Assembly (NCBI RefSeq): GCF_900104675.1
Contig: NZ_LT629945.1
Span: forward strand, 1,478,756 to 1,542,755
Source of the DNA: Angelakisella massiliensis
GTDB taxonomy: Bacteria; Bacillota; Clostridia; Oscillospirales; Ruminococcaceae
Direction: 5' to 3'
DNA length: 64,000 nucleotides
In this document: in pieces, positions 60,730-64,000 of the stretch
How positions within the stretch are numbered: position 1 is the stretch's first letter
Layout: the number at the start of each line of letters is the position of its first letter
Translations under genes and position numbers: made by a program
The notes under the pieces: model-generated
The model's input: the letters and a program-made list of their open reading frames with translations, nothing else
Told to the model about the DNA's origin: nothing
Databases searched by the model: none

Positions 60730-62662
60730 TGGTTTATCCATGAACATAGAACAAACCAACCTGGACAAGCTGCGCTCGGTGTTCCCGGAGTGCGTCAGCG
60801 AGGGCAAGCTGGACATTGACAAGCTGCTTTCTCTGTGCGGCGAGTACATCGACAACGATTTTGAGAAGTACAAGTTTGAGTGGAAGGGCAAAGCGGACTG
60901 CCTGCGGCTGGCCCAGAAGCGTTCCACCGGCACTCTGCGTCCCTGTCCAGAGGAAAGCGTAGATTGGGACACCACCCAAAACCTTTACATCGAGGGTGAC
61001 AACCTGGAGGTCTTGAAGCTGCTGCAAACGGCTTATTACCGCAAGGTGAAGATGATTTACATCGACCCGCCTTACAATACCGGCAACGATTTTGTCTATG
61101 CCGATGATTTTGCCGATCCCATGGCACGGTACAAGGAAGTAACCCAGCAGACCACCAAGAGCAACCCGGAAACCATGGGCCGCTACCACACCAACTGGCT
61201 CAATATGATGTACCCCCGTCTGAGGCTGGCGGCAAATCTCCTGCGGGATGATGGTGTGATTTTTATCTCTATTGATGATGTTGAGATAGATAATCTTAAA
61301 AAACTATGCAACGAGATTTTTGGTGAAGAAAATTTTGTGGCGCAGTTTATATGGCAGAGTAGGCAGAACAAAGATAATCGAAACATTACCGGTGTTTCAA
61401 TAGACCACGAGTATGTAGTGTGTTATACAAAGCAATTCGGACACCGGGTATTCCGTGGAACCGACAGAAAAACAGAACAATATAAGAATCCTGACAATGA
61501 CCCCCGTGGCCCTTGGACAAGTGCTAACATGGTAGGACTTGCTACTGCCGATGCTCGTCCAAATTTGCACTATGATTTAATCAATCCGGCAGATGGAAGA
61601 AACTACGGATGCCCCGAAAAAGGCTGGCGATATGATCGAAATACCATGAATCGGCTCATTCAAGAGGGCAGGATTATTTGGCCCGACAACCCAGATGGGC
61701 GGCCGCGCAAAAAATCATTTTTGAACGAGCTGTCAGACAATCTTCCTGGTTTTTCATCTGTTTTCAGCACTGGCGTTTATACAAATACTGCAACCAAGGA
61801 AATTGGAGGATTGTTTAATAAGTATTTATTTGATTTTCCAAAGCCAGTCGAGGTTATTAAGCAATTAGTTTCCCAAGTGTCTAACACGGATGACATCATC
61901 CTTGACTTCTTCTCCGGTTCTGCTACTACCGCCCATGCAGTGATGCAGCTCAACGCTGAGGACGGTGGAAATCGGCGCTTTATTCTGGTACAGCTTCCCG
62001 AACTGTGCGACGAAAAGAGCGAGGCATACAAGACCGGGTACAAGAATATCTGCGAGATCGGTAAGGAGCGAATCCGGCGGGCTGGTAAAATGCTAAAAGA
62101 TGCGCTTGAAAGTTCCGGTTTGTTTGTTCGTGCAATGAAACGCCATCAAGATCAGCATGATTCACTTGAAGGATTTGCTTATGCGGAGTGGGAAGAAAGT
62201 CCAGAGGTAATCAATGCAAAAAAAGAAATGGCAGCAAAACTGGATGTGGGCTTCCGTGTTTTCAAGCTGGACACCTCCAATCTGGAAACCTGGGACGCCA
62301 CCCCCATTGAGGACGAGCAGCTCGACCTGCTGTATCGGCGGATGAACAGCATGATTCATCGGGTGAAGCCGGAGCGCACCGACCTGGATATGATTTATGA
62401 AATCATGCTCAAACTGGGTGTGCCGCTGACCTACTCCGTGACACCGTTCTCCATCAATAACAAGACTGTCTATGGCGTGGGCGATGACTGCCTGCTGCTG
62501 GTCTGTCTGGCCGAGGATGTGCAGCCCGAGGACGTGGAGCAGATGACCGAATATGCCCCGGCAAAAATCATCATCTCCCGTGACAGCTTTGCTGACGATA
62601 CCGCTATGGCTAATGCCTACTATATCCTGCGGGATCATGGGATTGAGCTGAAACTGGTGTGA
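60713..62662 (+). CDS. mod: Type III restriction-modification DNA methyltransferase (Mod)
   Basis: A 649-residue N6-adenine methyltransferase that also recognises the target for the type III complex. Motif IV is DPPYNTGNDF near residues 118-127. A long target recognition region follows, and motif I is DFFSGSATTAHAV near residue 397; IV before I marks the beta group used by type III Mod. LYIEGDNLEVLKLLQ near residue 92 is a typical lead-in. Composition changes along the gene: 33 of 60 G+C at 61201-61260, 24 of 60 at 61321-61380, 38 of 60 at 62281-62340. The AT-rich stretch covers the target recognition region. Confidence 0.92.
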   Translation: MNNLIDGLSMNIEQTNLDKLRSVFPECVSEGKLDIDKLLSLCGEYIDNDFEKYKFEWKGKADCLRLAQKRSTGTLRPCPEESVDWDTTQNLYIEGDNLEVLKLLQTAYYRKVKMIYIDPPYNTGNDFVYADDFADPMARYKEVTQQTTKSNPETMGRYHTNWLNMMYPRLRLAANLLRDDGVIFISIDDVEIDNLKKLCNEIFGEENFVAQFIWQSRQNKDNRNITGVSIDHEYVVCYTKQFGHRVFRGTDRKTEQYKNPDNDPRGPWTSANMVGLATADARPNLHYDLINPADGRNYGCPEKGWRYDRNTMNRLIQEGRIIWPDNPDGRPRKKSFLNELSDNLPGFSSVFSTGVYTNTATKEIGGLFNKYLFDFPKPVEVIKQLVSQVSNTDDIILDFFSGSATTAHAVMQLNAEDGGNRRFILVQLPELCDEKSEAYKTGYKNICEIGKERIRRAGKMLKDALESSGLFVRAMKRHQDQHDSLEGFAYAEWEESPEVINAKKEMAAKLDVGFRVFKLDTSNLETWDATPIEDEQLDLLYRRMNSMIHRVKPERTDLDMIYEIMLKLGVPLTYSVTPFSINNKTVYGVGDDCLLLVCLAEDVQPEDVEQMTEYAPAKIIISRDSFADDTAMANAYYILRDHGIELKLV

Positions 62663-62669
62663 GAAAGAT

Positions 62670-63188
62670 ATGAATAACACTCTAAAATGGTTTCATGTAA
62701 TCACAAAAACCATTGTACATTGCTTACTTGGAACAATCGAATACATTGGTATTCCATTTTTACTTGCTTGTCTTTCTACATTCATTTCCCCTATCTCCAG
62801 CGGTAATACTTTGTGGCTTTGGATTGAGCGGATTGCTTTTTGCTTTACGATATACGAAGTAATTATTGTTGGTGTGCGAAAAATGCAGATTGACATACGC
62901 AAAGATGCACTATTAGCACTAAAAACCGCCTACGAACGAGCAGCCCTGTATTGTGAAACAGGAAATCAAGACATATATCGGAACTTAACTTCAAAAATAG
63001 ATCAGGTGCTTGACAATGGGATACTAAATCAACTTGATGTTGTGCAGAGCTATAAAAATCTCAAGCTCTACATGGACAGCAAAAATATTGTTGGAATCAA
63101 ATATGAGATTATCAATATTCAGCACTCCATTGAAGCAGATAATCTCTTATGGAACTATACCCTGTTCCTGCGGTTATTTAAGAGGTGA
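62670..63188 (+). CDS. Two-helix membrane protein embedded in the R-M operon (2)
   Basis: A 172-residue protein I do not recognise. Two hydrophobic segments lie near residues 12-40 (VHCLLGTIEYIGIPFLLACLS) and 48-68 (LWLWIERIAFCFTIYEVIIVG). The remaining 100 residues are hydrophilic, largely helical and probably cytosolic. It starts seven bases after mod and ends six bases before res, with AT-rich composition unlike both. The two-helix plus cytosolic helical layout resembles small membrane effectors of some anti-phage systems, but that is only a resemblance in shape. Function unknown. Confidence 0.6.
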   Translation: MNNTLKWFHVITKTIVHCLLGTIEYIGIPFLLACLSTFISPISSGNTLWLWIERIAFCFTIYEVIIVGVRKMQIDIRKDALLALKTAYERAALYCETGNQDIYRNLTSKIDQVLDNGILNQLDVVQSYKNLKLYMDSKNIVGIKYEIINIQHSIEADNLLWNYTLFLRLFKR

Positions 63189-63194
63189 ACAGGC

Positions 63195-64000
63195 ATGAAA
63201 CTGAAATTCAAGAATCAAGCCTTCCAAATGGATGCAGTCAACGCTGTGGTGGATTTGTTTGCCGGCCAGGAGAAAACACGGAGCACCTTCTCCGTCATGG
63301 AGGAAGCCCAGACCAATTTCTTAAATGAGCTGGGCCAGGGCAATGCTCTCTACATTGACCAGGAAACATTGACCGCCAATATGCACACCGTCCAGAAGCG
63401 GAATAACCTGCCCCTGACCCCCACAGCGGAAGGCTGCCAGTTCTGTATTGAGATGGAAACTGGCACCGGCAAGACCTACGTCTACACCAAGACCATCTTT
63501 GAGCTGAACCGCAAGTACGGATTCACCAAGTTTGTTATCGTGGTGCCGTCGGTGGCCATCCGGGAGGGCGTCTACAAATCCTTTCAGGTCACGCAGGAGC
63601 ATTTCGGCCTGCAATACGACAACGTGCCATGCCGGTACTTCATCTACAACTCTGCCAAGCTGTCCGACGTGCGGCAATTTGCCACCAGTTCCAATATCGA
63701 AGTGATGATTATTAACATCGACGCTTTCAAGAAAGCGGAGAACATCATCAATCAAGCGCAGGATCGGCTCAACGGTGAAACGGCTATGGGCTTTATTCAG
63801 AACACACACCCTATCGTTATCATCGATGAACCCCAGAGCGTAGACAACACCCCCAAGGCCAAGGAAGCCATTGCCACGCTCAATCCCCTGTGTGTGCTGC
63901 GGTACTCCGCCACCCACCGAGAAAAAATCAATCTGCTTTACCGCCTGACTCCGGTAGACGCCTACCAGATGGGGCTGGTCAAGCAGATCGCCGTATCCTC
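63195..64000 (+). CDS. res: Type III restriction enzyme Res subunit (3' partial)
   Basis: The first 268 residues of a restriction subunit that runs off the window. KLKFKNQAFQMDAVNAVVDLF at the N terminus is typical of type III Res proteins. Walker A is EMETGTGKTYVY near residue 86, motif Ia IVVPSVAIREGVYKS near 115, motif II IDEPQSVDN near 209 and motif III LRYSATHRE near 236. Res translocates or slides on DNA and cuts with Mod when two inversely oriented sites meet. The nuclease domain would be beyond the window. ATG 63195 follows AGAGGTGAAC. Confidence 0.92.
   Translation, partial: MKLKFKNQAFQMDAVNAVVDLFAGQEKTRSTFSVMEEAQTNFLNELGQGNALYIDQETLTANMHTVQKRNNLPLTPTAEGCQFCIEMETGTGKTYVYTKTIFELNRKYGFTKFVIVVPSVAIREGVYKSFQVTQEHFGLQYDNVPCRYFIYNSAKLSDVRQFATSSNIEVMIINIDAFKKAENIINQAQDRLNGETAMGFIQNTHPIVIIDEPQSVDNTPKAKEAIATLNPLCVLRYSATHREKINLLYRLTPVDAYQMGLVKQIAVS

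Noticed and set aside
57318-64000. DISARM or BREX system
   Set aside because: No DrmA/DrmB, PglZ, BrxC or related genes are visible; Mod and Res define a type III R-M core. The helicase alone does not justify either name, though genes beyond 64000 are not seen.

Overview
The window looks like a chromosome segment of an endospore-forming Gram-positive bacterium of the class Clostridia. An Oscillospirales-type gut anaerobe is my best guess, not a proof. Grounds: a division/cell-wall cluster of the SpoVD-MurE-MurF-MraY-SpoVE/FtsW-MurG-MurA-FtsQ-FtsZ type, a MurE with the DNPR signature of the meso-diaminopimelate enzyme, a glmS ribozyme in front of glmS, strong AGGAGG ribosome binding sites and frequent TTG/GTG starts.

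Layout. (1) 1-10829: dcw cluster, all on the plus strand, with FtsZ behind its own promoter. (2) 11283-27706: ordinary chromosomal genes: a WG-repeat lipoprotein, SbcD/SbcC nuclease, a class B penicillin-binding protein, DegV, PlsC, a beta-CASP ribonuclease, an FMN reductase, a Cof-type phosphatase, and GlmS with its ribozyme. (3) 27897-28818: a surface-protein gene without its 5' part, fused directly to the glmS terminator hairpin. (4) 28966-30459 and 57003-57101: two halves of a degenerate large serine recombinase gene. (5) 30460-57002: a 26.5-kb integrative and conjugative element (ICE) that splits that gene. (6) 57318-64000 (runs off the window): a five-gene operon built on a type III restriction-modification system.

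The ICE has a Tn1549/CTn-like transfer backbone: PcfB, VirD4, Maff2, TrbL/VirB6-like, PrgI, VirB4, NlpC/P60 hydrolase, TopB, MobC and a MOBP-type relaxase. It also carries a Tn916-like regulatory module: an orf9-like repressor, a leader peptide with attenuators, a KTR protein, an orf7-like sigma factor and an orf8-like protein. It ends with TnpW and a TnpX-like large serine recombinase. Where Tn916 carries tet(M), this element has a Cfr-like 23S rRNA methyltransferase gene, AT-rich compared with the backbone. The ICE ends can be placed to the base: removing 30460-57002 restores an uninterrupted reading frame across the junction of the resident recombinase, and both junctions share an AA dinucleotide with symmetric terminal repeats.

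The most interesting parts are: the Cfr-like gene behind a tet-type leader/attenuator; an ICE that targets a conserved motif in another element's recombinase; the type III R-M operon with a SNF2-like helicase and two AT-rich membrane-protein genes embedded between its subunits; the patchwork composition of its mod gene; and a duplicated double-palindrome sequence (candidate oriT) in the ICE.
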